A stretch of 64,000 bases of DNA from Sphingomonas astaxanthinifaciens DSM 22298 (GCF_000711715.1 NZ_JONN01000001.1:1178001-1242000); one strand, 5' to 3'. Counted from the stretch's first letter, positions 19,953 through 29,098 are shown. Notes: a model not told the origin generated them from the letters alone. A program made the numbers and translations.

Positions 19953-21065
19953 CTAGCTCATGTTGCGGTTGGCAGGATCGCCGGGCTTGGTGACGCCAGG
20001 CGCCTTGCTCGGATCGATCGGCTTGCCGACGTTGGTTCCGGTGCCCTTTTCCTCGGGCGACTTCATCAGCGCGCCCTCGGGCTTCTGGCCGGCGATGGGC
20101 GCCGAGCCGCGGCCCGCCGGCATCGCCATGCCCTGGTGCATGCCACGGCCCATGTCCTTGGCCATGACCTCGCTCATGCACGGCTGGCCGGGGAGCAGGC
20201 AGCGCTCAAGGATGCGCTTGTAGATGTCGGGCTCGGCCGCGGCGAACAGGATCGGCGGGACCTTTTCGGTCGGCTTGAGGAGCGCGATGGCGGTCGCCCG
20301 GTCGAGCGTCCGGCCGCTCGCCTTGGCCTGGCCGATCCAGCCGGCGAACTGCTGCTCGCTCACCCCGCGGATGCGGAAGCGCATGCCCGAGAAGCCCGCG
20401 CCACTGTAATTGCCCGAATAGCCCTGGTCGTCGACCGGCCGGTCCAGCACCGCGTGGAGCGTGCTCTGCATGCCCGGCATGGCATAGACCATCCCCGCCA
20501 TGGTCGGCGCGTAGAAGGTGTTCATCATGTTCGACGAGGTGATGTCGAAGCGCACCGGCCGGTCGAGCGGGAGGACGAGGTCGTTGACCGTCGCAATGCC
20601 CTGTTCGGGGTAGATGAACAGCCACTTCCAGTCGAGCGAGACGACCTGGACCCGAAGCGGCGGGAGGCTCTTCTCGGCCTGCCCCTCGAGCGCGGTCGCC
20701 TTGGCATTGATCGGCCGGAAGGGATCGAGCAGGTGGGTGCTCGACCAGGTCAGCGCGCCCAGCGCGATGATGATCAGCAGCGGGGCCGACCAGATGACGA
20801 GCTCGAGGCTGGTCGAATGGTCGAACTTGGGATCGTAGGTTCCGCCATTCCCCTTGCGGTAGCGCCAGGCGAAAACCACGATCAGCACCATCACGGGCAC
20901 GATGATCAGCAGCATCAGCGCGGTCGAGATGTAGATCAGATCGCGCTGCTGGCGCGCGACGTCGCCCGCGGGATTGAGCACCCCGCGGTCGCAGGCGCCG
21001 AGCAGCAGTACGCAAACGGCAAGCGCCGCGCACTTCAGTCGATTGGAAACGGTCTGCAATTGCAT
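19953..21065 (-). CDS. cyoA: Cytochrome o ubiquinol oxidase subunit II (lipoprotein)
   Basis: Subunit II of the oxidase, 370 residues. A lipoprotein signal (VCVLLLGACDRG) is followed by two membrane helices and a periplasmic cupredoxin domain. The CuA ligands of cytochrome c oxidases are absent, which identifies a quinol oxidase. The C-terminal tail (about 290-370) is unusually long and low in complexity, rich in Met, Gly, Pro and Lys. The ATG at 21065 is preferred over a GTG nine bases upstream that lies inside the ribosome-binding sequence AGGTGGG. It is the first gene of cyoABCD-surf1-regBA. Confidence 0.95.
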   Translation of the reverse strand: MQLQTVSNRLKCAALAVCVLLLGACDRGVLNPAGDVARQQRDLIYISTALMLLIIVPVMVLIVVFAWRYRKGNGGTYDPKFDHSTSLELVIWSAPLLIIIALGALTWSSTHLLDPFRPINAKATALEGQAEKSLPPLRVQVVSLDWKWLFIYPEQGIATVNDLVLPLDRPVRFDITSSNMMNTFYAPTMAGMVYAMPGMQSTLHAVLDRPVDDQGYSGNYSGAGFSGMRFRIRGVSEQQFAGWIGQAKASGRTLDRATAIALLKPTEKVPPILFAAAEPDIYKRILERCLLPGQPCMSEVMAKDMGRGMHQGMAMPAGRGSAPIAGQKPEGALMKSPEEKGTGTNVGKPIDPSKAPGVTKPGDPANRNMS

Positions 21066-21099
21066 GGCGCCCACCTAGGCTGCCGCCAAAATCGGCGAC

Positions 21100-21118
21100 A
21101 TTGGACAAAATGTCCAAT
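21100..21118. promoter_or_regulatory. Perfect palindrome upstream of cyoA (operator candidate)
   Basis: ATTGGACA-AAA-TGTCCAAT is a perfect inverted repeat with 8-bp arms and a 3-bp spacer. It is centred 44 bp upstream of the cyoA ATG and about 100 bp upstream of the divergent transporter start. It does not match FNR (TTGAT-N4-ATCAA) or PpsR (TGT-N12-ACA) sites. The half-site TGTCCAAT also occurs at 8499-8506 at the start of the first box in the bchG promoter. A dimeric regulator of the oxidase operon is likely, but its identity is unknown. Confidence 0.55.
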
Positions 21119-21211
21119 CCCTCCCAACCGACTGCTGCGGCATTGGCTCCTCATGCGTTCGTGCGCGCGGTGTCGCGTGCTATGAAGGTGCCCGTGGGAG
21201 ACGAAGAATCA

Positions 21212-22570
21212 ATGACTGCCACCGCCGACCAGGCCAGCAGCGAGACGCTCGAGCGCGACGCCCGGGTCCTCCATGCCGATGAGGATCACGTCCGGCCGGG
21301 CGAGATCGCGATCGGGGTGATCATCGGCCGAACCACCGAATTCTTCGACTTCTTCGTCTACGCCATCGCCTCGGTTCTGGTCTTCCCGAGCTACGTCTTT
21401 CCCTATGTCGATCCGCTGACGGGGACGCTCTACAGCTTCGCGCTGTTCAGCCTGGCCTTCTTCGGCCGGCCGCTCGGCACCTTCCTCTTCACCTACATCG
21501 ACCAGCACCACGGGCGCGGGGTGAAGCTCACCATCGCTTTGTTCCTGCTCGGCGGCTCGACCATGGCGATCGCGCTCCTTCCGAGCTATGCGCAGGTCGG
21601 CGCGACGAGTGCCTGGCTGCTCGGCCTGTTCCGGCTGCTGCAGGGCGTCGCGCTCGGCGGCGCCTGGGACGGCCTGCCTTCGCTCCTTGCCCTCAACAGC
21701 CCGCGCGACCGGCGCGGCTGGTATTCGATGATCCCTCAGATCGGCGCGCCGCTCGGCCTCGCGCTCGCCTGCGGCCTGTTCGCCTATTTCGTCGCGCTGC
21801 TCGAGCCCGCCGATTTCCTGTCCTGGGGCTGGCGCTATCCCTTCTTCGTCGCTTTGGCGCTCAACATCGTCGCCTTGTTCGCGCGCCTGCGGCTGGTCGC
21901 GACGCCCGAATTCAAGCGACTGTTCGACACTCGCGAGCTGCAGCCCTCGCCGCCGTTCGAGACCCTTTCGGCGGAGTGGCGGACGATCCTCCTCGGGGCC
22001 TTCGCTCCGCTGGCGAGCTTCGCCCTGTTCCACCTCGTCGCGGTGTTCCCGCTCTCCTACAACCAGCTCTTCACCGACACCGACCCGGTCCGCTTCCTCA
22101 TCATCGAGGGAGTCGGCGCGCTGATCTGCGTGCTTGCGATCGTCGGGTCGGGCGTGCTTGCCGACCGGGTCGGCCGCCGCGCGGTGCTCGGGGTCTCGGC
22201 AGCGCTGATTGGTGCCTACAGCGGCTTCGCGCCCCAGCTACTCGGCGCCGGCCAGCTCGGCGAGGCCATCTACCTGTTCGGCGGCTTCGTCCTTCTGGGG
22301 CTCGCCTTTGGCCAGTCGTCGGGCGCGGTGAACAGCAGCTTCAGCCTCAATTATCGCTACACCGGCGCGGCGATCGTCTCCAACTCGGCCTGGTTCATCG
22401 GCGCGGGCTTCGCCCCGCTGGTCGCGCTGTGGCTCACCGCCCATGTCGGGCTGTGGGCGGTCGGGCTCTACCTCCTGTCGGGGGTGATCTGCACGCTGGG
22501 CGCGCTGCTCATCAACCGCGAGTGGGGCCTGCGCGAGGCCGAAAGCGCTCGGGCCGGCGCCGCCGGCTAG
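21212..22570 (+). CDS. MFS transporter, metabolite:H+ symporter (MHS) family
   Basis: A 452-residue, 12-helix major facilitator protein. The block IGRTTEFFDFFVYAIASVLVFPSYVFP in helix 1 and RLLQGVALGGAWDG in helix 5 place it in the metabolite:proton symporter branch (alpha-ketoglutarate, proline/betaine and related carriers). The substrate cannot be read from sequence. The start is uncertain: ATG 21212 has GGAGACGAAGAA upstream, but in-frame starts exist at 21182 and 21101. It is divergent from cyoA, sharing the region with the ATTGGACA palindrome, and overlaps the convergent mfd gene by 4 bp. Confidence 0.85.
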   Translation: MTATADQASSETLERDARVLHADEDHVRPGEIAIGVIIGRTTEFFDFFVYAIASVLVFPSYVFPYVDPLTGTLYSFALFSLAFFGRPLGTFLFTYIDQHHGRGVKLTIALFLLGGSTMAIALLPSYAQVGATSAWLLGLFRLLQGVALGGAWDGLPSLLALNSPRDRRGWYSMIPQIGAPLGLALACGLFAYFVALLEPADFLSWGWRYPFFVALALNIVALFARLRLVATPEFKRLFDTRELQPSPPFETLSAEWRTILLGAFAPLASFALFHLVAVFPLSYNQLFTDTDPVRFLIIEGVGALICVLAIVGSGVLADRVGRRAVLGVSAALIGAYSGFAPQLLGAGQLGEAIYLFGGFVLLGLAFGQSSGAVNSSFSLNYRYTGAAIVSNSAWFIGAGFAPLVALWLTAHVGLWAVGLYLLSGVICTLGALLINREWGLREAESARAGAAG

Positions 22571-25500
22571 GCCTCGGCCAGCCCGGCCAGCACTTCCTCG
22601 AGCGCAGCGGACCGGTCCGGACCTTCCGCCGCCCGGAACAGCCAGCGCCCGTCCTTGGCCTTCACCCCGTCGGGCGCCGCCGCCTTGGGGTCGCGCGGCG
22701 TCAGCGCGATCGCCGCAGGACCGGCGTCGATCCGGCCGATGTTCGCTGACTGGGCGAGAATGCGCAGCCGCGCTTCCTCGACCAGCGCCTCGGCCTCGGG
22801 CGGCAAGTCGCTGAACCGGTCGGCAAGCTCGTCCGCGAAATCCTGCAGCGCGCCAAGATCGGTCAGCCGCGCCAGCCGGAGATAAAGCGACAGCCGAACC
22901 TCCTCCTCGGGGATCCAGTCGGCCGGCCACCGCCCCGCGCTGCCCAGCCTGATCTCGGGCGCGAGCTCGTCGGCCGGCTCGCCCCGCGCCTGCTTCAGCG
23001 CCTGGCCGAGGAGATGCTGGTAGAGGTCGATTCCGATCAGCTTGACGTGGCCCGACTGCTCCTCGCCGAGCAGGTCGCCCGCGCCCCTCAGATCGAGGTC
23101 GCGGGCACTGATCGCGAACCCCGCCCCCAGCCGGTCGAAGGCGGCGAGCGTGTTCAGCCGGTCGAGGGTCCGCGGCGCGATCGCCTTGTCCTTGCCGGTC
23201 ATCAGCAGGATGTGCCCGCGCCGCGCGCCGCGGCCGACCCGGCCGCGCAACTGGTGAAGCTGACCGAGCCCGAAGCGCTCGGCATTGACCACCACCATCG
23301 TATTGGCGCGCGGAACGTCGAGCCCGGCCTCGATGATGTTGGTCGCGAGCAGGACGTCCCCCTCGCCACTGGCAAAGCCGACCATCGCCTCGTCGATCGT
23401 CGCCGCGGCCATCTTGCCGTGCGCCTCGACCACCGACAGCTCGGGCACCAGTTTCTTGAGCGTCTCGGCGAGCGGGGCCATGTCCTCGATCCGCGGAACC
23501 ACCACGAAGCTCTGCCCCCCGCGCGAGCGCTCGCGCAGCAAAGCGGTCCGCAGCCGGGCGGTGTCGAAGCCGCCGACCTCGGTCCGGATCGGCTGGCGCC
23601 GCGCGGGCGGGGTCGCAAGCACGCTCATCGGCTGCAGTCCGATCAGCGCGGACTGGAGGGTACGCGGGATCGGGGTCGCGGTGAGGCTCAGGGCATGCGG
23701 TGCGCCGAGCGATCGGAGCTTGTCCTTGTCCTTGAGGCCGAAGCGCTGCTCCTCGTCGATGATGACGAGGCCGAGGTCATGATATTGGACCCCCTTGCCC
23801 GCGACCGCGCCGGTCCCGACCACCATCGCGATACTGCCGTCGGCGAGCCCCGCCTTGATCGTCTTCTTGTCCGCGGCCGACACCAGCCGCGACAGCATCG
23901 CGACCTCGATCCCCACTTCGGCGAAGCGCTCGCGGAAGGTCTCGAGATGCTGGCGGGCGAGCACGGTGGTGGGCGCGGCGAGCGCGACCTGCTTGCCCGC
24001 GAGGATCGCCATGGCCGCGGCGCGAAGCGCGACCTCGGTCTTGCCGAAGCCGACGTCGCCGATCACCAGCCGGTCCATCGGCTTGCCGCTAGCCAGGTCG
24101 GCGCGGATCGCGGCAATGGCCTTCAGCTGGTCGGAAGTCTCGCTGTGCGGGAAGCTTCCGGCGAGCTGCTCGTAGCGGGCGGAATCGGGCTCGAGCACGG
24201 GCGCGGTCTCGGCCTCGCGCTCCTTGGCGAGGGCCACGAGCCCGCGAGCGCTGGCGGCAACCGCGGCCATCACCTCCCCGCGGCGCTGTTCCCAGGTCGA
24301 GCCGTCGAGCTTGTCGAGCGTTACCGCTTCCTCGTCCGACCCGTAGCGCCACAACTTGCCCGCGTCGGCGACCGGGACCAGCCGCCGCGCCTCGCCGGCA
24401 AAGCGCAGGACGATGGCGTCGCCGCCGTCGGGCAGGTCGGTGAGGCCGGTGACCACTCCGAGCCCATGATCCTCGTGGACCACGACGTCGCCTGGACGGA
24501 TTTCGGGCGCGGCAAAGGCTTCGACCGCCGAGGGGCCGCCGGTGCCCGCCTGCTCGGCGCGCGAGCCGATGATGTCGTTGGCGGCGATGGCGACGATGTC
24601 GCCGCGGGCGAACCCGCGCGGCACCGTCATCGGCAGGCAGTGGACCGTGCCCGCCTTGGCGGCGGCGACCTCTGCCCAGCTGTCCGCGGCACGGATGTCG
24701 CGCTTCAGCACCCGCTCGGCCCGTCGGACGAGGAAGCGCAGGTCGCGGCGCGAGCCCAGCAGCACGAGCTTGCGGCCCTCGTCGAGCGCGGCCTTGGCGA
24801 AGCGCGCAAAGGCCCGCTCGGGTGATTTCTGCTCGACGAAGCGCGGCGGCGAATCGCCCGCGCCTGCGCCGAGGTCGATCCGCGCACGGCCCTTGACGCT
24901 TTCGGCCCAGCGCTCCTCCGAGCAAATGTCGGCCAGCGCCCGCGCCGGTCGCCGCCGGGCCACGTCGGCGGCGAGGGCGAGGAACGTCTGCCGGCGCCGG
25001 TCTGCCCCGCGCTCGATCGCGATGGCGGCGTCGGGAAGATGCTCGGCGAGCGCCACGCCGCCTGCCGCCCGGGGTTCGGTGACGATCCCGATCTCGAGCC
25101 GCGCGCGGTCCTCGGTGGTGAGCTGGGTCAGCGGGTCATAGGCGCGCAGCGCGGTGATCGTGCCGTCCGCCACCTCGATCCGCGCGGGCCCGTGCGAATC
25201 GCCCGGAAAGATGTCGATCACCCCGCCACGGATCGCGACTTCGCCCGGCTCGTCGACCCGCTCGTCCTCGACATAGCCGAGCTTGAGCGCGGTCTCGCGA
25301 AAGTCCTCGGGGTCGAGCGCCTGCCCGACCTCGAGCGAGGGAGGCTTGGCCGCATAGGCCTTGGGGTCCGCGACCAGCCGGCCCGCCGCCTCGCCGGTCG
25401 ACACAAGGAGGACGGCTTTGCCCTTTCCGAGCGCGTCGTGGAGATGGCGCAGCGCCGCGGTGCGCTGGCCGGCCACGGCGGGCGAAGCCGGTGCCTCGTC

Positions 25501-25704
25501 GCCCGGAAGCGCGTCGCTGCCGGGCAAGAGAAAGACCATTCGGTCGCCCCCGCCCTCCCGCGCCGCGTCGGCAATCGCCGCCGCGCGGACGTCGTCTCGG
25601 GCGAGGAACAGCAGCCGCTCCTGCGGTGCCTCGATCAACGCCGCGGCGATTTCGCCAATTTCAAGTTCACGCTCACGCGCAGGTGGTTCGTCGCCCCGTG
25701 CCAT
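22567..25704 (-). CDS. mfd: Transcription-repair coupling factor
   Basis: DNA translocase that removes RNA polymerase stalled at lesions and recruits UvrA. The protein has 1045 residues, about 100 shorter than E. coli Mfd, the shortfall being in the N-terminal UvrB-like module. The RNA polymerase-interacting domain is around EDHGLGVVTGLTDL. The RecG-like helicase has Walker A GDVGFGKTEVALRAA, Walker B DEEQ, TATPIPRTLQSALIGL (motif III region) and NIIEAGLDVPRANTMVV (motif V). The C-terminal autoinhibitory domain is present. It is likely monocistronic, with its stop overlapping the convergent transporter stop. Confidence 0.96.
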   Translation of the reverse strand: MARGDEPPARERELEIGEIAAALIEAPQERLLFLARDDVRAAAIADAAREGGGDRMVFLLPGSDALPGDEAPASPAVAGQRTAALRHLHDALGKGKAVLLVSTGEAAGRLVADPKAYAAKPPSLEVGQALDPEDFRETALKLGYVEDERVDEPGEVAIRGGVIDIFPGDSHGPARIEVADGTITALRAYDPLTQLTTEDRARLEIGIVTEPRAAGGVALAEHLPDAAIAIERGADRRRQTFLALAADVARRRPARALADICSEERWAESVKGRARIDLGAGAGDSPPRFVEQKSPERAFARFAKAALDEGRKLVLLGSRRDLRFLVRRAERVLKRDIRAADSWAEVAAAKAGTVHCLPMTVPRGFARGDIVAIAANDIIGSRAEQAGTGGPSAVEAFAAPEIRPGDVVVHEDHGLGVVTGLTDLPDGGDAIVLRFAGEARRLVPVADAGKLWRYGSDEEAVTLDKLDGSTWEQRRGEVMAAVAASARGLVALAKEREAETAPVLEPDSARYEQLAGSFPHSETSDQLKAIAAIRADLASGKPMDRLVIGDVGFGKTEVALRAAAMAILAGKQVALAAPTTVLARQHLETFRERFAEVGIEVAMLSRLVSAADKKTIKAGLADGSIAMVVGTGAVAGKGVQYHDLGLVIIDEEQRFGLKDKDKLRSLGAPHALSLTATPIPRTLQSALIGLQPMSVLATPPARRQPIRTEVGGFDTARLRTALLRERSRGGQSFVVVPRIEDMAPLAETLKKLVPELSVVEAHGKMAAATIDEAMVGFASGEGDVLLATNIIEAGLDVPRANTMVVVNAERFGLGQLHQLRGRVGRGARRGHILLMTGKDKAIAPRTLDRLNTLAAFDRLGAGFAISARDLDLRGAGDLLGEEQSGHVKLIGIDLYQHLLGQALKQARGEPADELAPEIRLGSAGRWPADWIPEEEVRLSLYLRLARLTDLGALQDFADELADRFSDLPPEAEALVEEARLRILAQSANIGRIDAGPAAIALTPRDPKAAAPDGVKAKDGRWLFRAAEGPDRSAALEEVLAGLAEA

Positions 25705-25740
25705 CGCGCAGCAACGGGCCGCCGGTCACGCATGTTCCGC

Positions 25741-27138
25741 TCAGTCGACGAGCTTGCCCGGATTGAAGATGCCGTGCGGATCCATCGCCCGCTTGATCGC
25801 CCGCAGCGCCTGCAGCCGCGCGGGAGGCGCGATCCGGGTCAGTTCGTCCCTCTTCATCTGCCCGATTCCGTGCTCGGCCGAGATCGAGCCACCGGCGGCG
25901 GTGACGAGATCATGGACGAAGGCGCTGACCGCCTTGCCCTCGGCGCTGTCCGCCCAGTCGCGAGCGGCCCCTTGAGGGGCGCGGACGTGGAAATGGACGT
26001 TGCCGTCGCCGAGGTGACCGTAGCCGCTCGCCGCCGTGCCCGGAAAGCGCTGCTCGACCGCCCTTGCGTCGTCGACAAGGAAGCCCGGCACCCGGTCGAC
26101 GGGGAGCGAAATGTCGTGCTGCGCGGCCGGCCCTTCGCTCCGCTCGGCCTCGGAGATCGAATGGCGGAGCCGCCACAATTGCTCGTTCTGGTCGAGGCTC
26201 TGGGCGATGACCGCGTCGGCGACACCCGCCTTGCCGAGCAGCTCCTCGAGCAGCGCGGCGGGCGGCTGCTCGCCCTCGGGAGATACCGCCTCGATCAGCA
26301 CGTTCCACGGATGCGCGGCCGCGAGCGGTGCGCGGGTGCCGGGGATGTGGCGAAGGACATGGGCGAGGCTGCTGGCGGGGATCAGCTCGAACGCCTCGAT
26401 CCGGTCGGTGGCGCGCTCCACCCGGCGGAGAAGATCGAGCGCCGCGCCCGGGGTGGAAAGGCCGAGCCAGGCGACCGCGCGATGGACCCGGCCCGGCACC
26501 AGCCGAAGCCGGAGCGCGGTGATGATCCCGAGCGTCCCCTCCGCCCCGATCAGCAGCTGGTCGATCGAGGGACCGCGATTGTCCTTCTTGAGGCCGCCCA
26601 GGCCATCGTGGACGAGTCCGCCCGACAGCACCGCCTCGACCCCCAGCACCTGCGCCCGCATCGTCCCGAACCGCAGCACCTGGACGCCCCCCGCATTGGT
26701 CGAGGCGAGCCCTCCGACCGTGGCCGAGCCGCGCGCGCCGAGGTCGAGCGGAAAGCGCGCGCCGACCCCCTCGGCCGCCTCGTGCAGGTGATGAAGGATC
26801 ACCCCGGCCTCGGCCACGGCATGACCGGGGGCGATGTCGCGAAGGCGATTCATCCGCCGCAGCGAGAGCAGGACTGCGCTGCCGTCGGCCGGGGGCGTCG
26901 CGCCGCCGACCATCGAGCTGTTCCCACCCTGGGGGACGAGCGCGACCCCGTGCTCCTCGGCCGCCGCGACGATTCTCGCCACCTCGGCCGTGTCGCCAGG
27001 CTCGAGCATCACCGCGCTCGTCCCGGTCCAGCGTCCGCGCCAGTCGGTCAGCCAGGGCGCAATGCGCTCGGCGTCGGTGACCAGCGAGCGCGGCTCGAGG
27101 AGCGGCGTCAGCGCGGCGATGAACGAGGCGAGACTCAT
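25741..27138 (-). CDS. FAD-linked oxidase (D-2-hydroxyacid dehydrogenase, GlcD-like)
   Basis: A 465-residue flavoprotein of the VAO/PCMH fold. The FAD-binding loop VPQGGNSSMVGGA is around residues 65-77, and the C-terminal FAD-oxidase domain ends with GSISAEHGIGQMKRDEL, the motif of the glycolate, D-lactate and D-2-hydroxyglutarate dehydrogenase group. The exact 2-hydroxyacid substrate is not determined. The ATG at 27138 has GGGGGAAG upstream. An open frame continues further 5' but reads through the divergent methyltransferase gene. The gene ends 36 bp upstream of mfd and may be cotranscribed with it. Confidence 0.88.
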   Translation of the reverse strand: MSLASFIAALTPLLEPRSLVTDAERIAPWLTDWRGRWTGTSAVMLEPGDTAEVARIVAAAEEHGVALVPQGGNSSMVGGATPPADGSAVLLSLRRMNRLRDIAPGHAVAEAGVILHHLHEAAEGVGARFPLDLGARGSATVGGLASTNAGGVQVLRFGTMRAQVLGVEAVLSGGLVHDGLGGLKKDNRGPSIDQLLIGAEGTLGIITALRLRLVPGRVHRAVAWLGLSTPGAALDLLRRVERATDRIEAFELIPASSLAHVLRHIPGTRAPLAAAHPWNVLIEAVSPEGEQPPAALLEELLGKAGVADAVIAQSLDQNEQLWRLRHSISEAERSEGPAAQHDISLPVDRVPGFLVDDARAVEQRFPGTAASGYGHLGDGNVHFHVRAPQGAARDWADSAEGKAVSAFVHDLVTAAGGSISAEHGIGQMKRDELTRIAPPARLQALRAIKRAMDPHGIFNPGKLVD

Positions 27139-27222
27139 TATCTTCCCCCTATCCAACTGCGCCTTGGCAGGCGAGCCCGCAGCCGCCACAAGGCCGCGGG
27201 GCTTGAGAAGGAAATAACGGCG

Positions 27223-28098
27223 TTGAACGGGTGGATGTTGGGCTTGGTGCTGGTCGTTTTCGTGGTGGCGACGATCGTGGTGGCGGGGCGGATGGTCCAG
27301 CTTCGGCTGCGCAGGCTGCGGGATGACCACAGCCTCCGTCCCAACCTGTGGAACCGCTTCTACGACGTCGACTGGGGCGACACCGCGACCAACAATTACG
27401 GCTTCGCGCCCGCCGACCCCGCCGATCCCGCGCCCGACCGCTTCCAGCGCCAGATGTACCGCGAGATGTTCAAGGCGCTGCAGGCAAGCGGCAAGACCAT
27501 CCCGCCCGGTGCGCGCCTGCTCGAGGTCAGCTGCGGGCGTGGCGGCGGGCTCGATGCCTTTCTCGAGGCAGCCGGGCCCGGCGCGTTCCAGGCGACCGGC
27601 CTCGATGTCGCGACAAGCGCGGTGAGCTATTGCCAGCGCCAGTGGACCCGGCGCGACGGCCTCGATTTCGTCGAAGGCAGCGCCATGGACCTCCCCTTCC
27701 CCGACGCCAGCATCGACGTGCTGCTCAACGTCGAGGCGTCGAACGACTATCCCGATCGCCAGCGCTTCTTCCGCGAGGTGCGGCGGGTTTTGAAGCCGGG
27801 CGGCACCTTCCTCTACGCCGACACCGAAAAGGCCAAGAACGAGGGCCGGATGGCGGCCGAGCTGACCGAGGCCGGCTTCCGCTTCACGCTTCGCGAGATC
27901 ACCCCCAATGTCGTCGAGGCCTGCCGCGAGGATAGCCCGCGCCGCCGCCAGGTGATCGCCGATCGCGCGCCCCTCGCCGCCCGGCTCCTGCTGCGCCGAG
28001 AGCTTGCCAATTATGCCGCGATCGAGGGCAGCAAGAAGTTCAACCGCTTCGCCAGCGGCGCCCGGCGTTATTATCTGACCGCGGCCGAGCCGGCATGA
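27223..28098 (+). CDS. Membrane-anchored class I SAM-dependent methyltransferase
   Basis: A 291-residue protein with one N-terminal hydrophobic helix (about 5-23, MLGLVLVVFVVATIVVAG) followed by a Rossmann methyltransferase domain. Motif I is RLLEVSCGRGGGLDAF, motif II is near LDFVEGSAMDLPFPDASID, and VLKPGGTFLYAD is the post-II strand. The SCGRGGG form resembles methyltransferases acting on phenolic lipids and macrolides, so a lipid or quinone-like substrate is possible but not shown. The start is taken as TTG 27223 because AAGGAAA lies 8 bp upstream. ATG 27235 is an alternative with a weaker site. It overlaps folA by 4 bp. Confidence 0.78.
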   Translation: MNGWMLGLVLVVFVVATIVVAGRMVQLRLRRLRDDHSLRPNLWNRFYDVDWGDTATNNYGFAPADPADPAPDRFQRQMYREMFKALQASGKTIPPGARLLEVSCGRGGGLDAFLEAAGPGAFQATGLDVATSAVSYCQRQWTRRDGLDFVEGSAMDLPFPDASIDVLLNVEASNDYPDRQRFFREVRRVLKPGGTFLYADTEKAKNEGRMAAELTEAGFRFTLREITPNVVEACREDSPRRRQVIADRAPLAARLLLRRELANYAAIEGSKKFNRFASGARRYYLTAAEPA

Positions 28099-28574
28099 TC
28101 CAGCTGGTCGTCGCGCGGGCGCGCAACGGAGTGATCGGCCGCGACGGCGCGCTTCCCTGGCACCTGCCGGCCGACCTGCAGCGGTTCAAGCGACTGACCC
28201 TCGGCACCGCGATGGTGATGGGCCGCAAGACCTTCGAGAGCCTGCCTGGCCTGCTGCCGAAGCGGCGTCACATCGTCATCACGCGCGATCCCGACTGGAC
28301 CACGCCTGGCGCCGAGGTCGTCCACTCGCTCCCCGACGCCTTCGCCCTCGCCGAGCCCGATCCGGTGAGCGTCATCGGCGGCGCGGAGATCTTCGCGCTC
28401 GCGGTCCATTACGCCAACCGGATCGAACTCACCGAGGTGCTGGCCGACATTGCCGGCGACACGATCATGCCCGACCCCCGCGAAACCGGCGCGTGGCGCG
28501 AGACCTTTCGCGAGGAGCATTGCGCTGCGGGCGATGGCCCGGCTTATGCGTTCGTGACGCTCGAGCGCGCCTAG
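28095..28574 (+). CDS. folA: Dihydrofolate reductase
   Basis: NADPH-dependent reduction of dihydrofolate to tetrahydrofolate. The protein has 159 residues, the usual length. Family motifs are VVARARNGVIGRDGALPWHLPADLQRF (substrate and M20 loop), VMGRKTFESLP (NADPH pyrophosphate site) and VIGGAEIF (conserved GG). The start overlaps the methyltransferase stop as ATGA. No thyA is present, although folA often accompanies it. The stop overlaps the convergent SRPBCC gene by 4 bp. Confidence 0.96.
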   Translation: MIQLVVARARNGVIGRDGALPWHLPADLQRFKRLTLGTAMVMGRKTFESLPGLLPKRRHIVITRDPDWTTPGAEVVHSLPDAFALAEPDPVSVIGGAEIFALAVHYANRIELTEVLADIAGDTIMPDPRETGAWRETFREEHCAAGDGPAYAFVTLERA

Positions 28575-29098
28575 CGCCGGGCAAGTCCCGCCGCATAGGG
28601 ACCGATCCGCTTCACCTGCTCGCCCAGCACCTCGTCGACGGCAGGCGCCAGCTTCGCCGCGCCGCCCTTGAAGAAGCCCGCGGCGCGATAGTTGATCACC
28701 AGCACTGATCCGGTGGGGGTCGCGTCGATCGCGACCTGCATGACGCCGGTGGTCGCCTCGGCCAGCAACGGCCCGAGCGAGCCGGTGAGGACGACGCGCT
28801 TGCCGGGCTCCACATAAGCCACCCGCATGTGCTCGACCCCGCCGCCGCGAGGCAGCCTTTCGCACCAGCAGCCGCCAGGCCTGAGGTCCAGGCTGAGATT
28901 GGCCGCCTTGCCCGAATAGGTGTGCGCGTCGGACCACCAGCCCGGAAGGTCGGCGAAGGCGCGGTAGAGAATGGCGGGCGGAACGGCGACCTCGGCGCGC
29001 TGTTCGACTTCGAAGCCATTGCTTCCCGCCGATTTGACCTCGGCCAGCGCGGGCGACGCGGCCGCCATCACGGCCAGTCCGATTGCCAGTTGTCGCAT
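28571..29098 (-). CDS. Secreted SRPBCC (START-like) domain protein
   Basis: A 175-residue protein with a cleavable signal peptide (about 1-19, ending SPALAEV) and an SRPBCC/AHSA1-like fold recognised by IYRAFADLPGWWSDAHTYSG and the GCWCERLP segment. The family binds hydrophobic ligands in a deep cavity, and the ligand here is unknown. The ribosome-binding sequence GGAGGGGGG lies in the 3' arm of a hairpin (CCCCCTC 29103-29109 with GAGGGGG 29118-29124), so translation may be limited by mRNA folding. It is 39 bp downstream of adk on the same strand and may be expressed by readthrough. Confidence 0.75.
   Translation of the reverse strand: MRQLAIGLAVMAAASPALAEVKSAGSNGFEVEQRAEVAVPPAILYRAFADLPGWWSDAHTYSGKAANLSLDLRPGGCWCERLPRGGGVEHMRVAYVEPGKRVVLTGSLGPLLAEATTGVMQVAIDATPTGSVLVINYRAAGFFKGGAAKLAPAVDEVLGEQVKRIGPYAAGLARR

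Noticed and set aside
21085..21130. PpsR site near the cyoA palindrome
   Set aside because: TGT at 21111 followed by 12 bases gives AAC, and the reverse strand gives ATT, so the TGT-N12-ACA rule is not met.
17916..21185. Rightward open frame of 1089 codons
   Set aside because: It is antisense to cyoB and cyoA, whose haem and copper ligands are intact. The translation is His/Asp/Arg-rich and resembles no protein.
25039..27222. Apparent long N-terminal part of the methyltransferase frame
   Set aside because: The frame runs back antisense through the FAD-linked oxidase and mfd genes. The SD AAGGAAA and the membrane helix place the real start at 27223 (or 27235).
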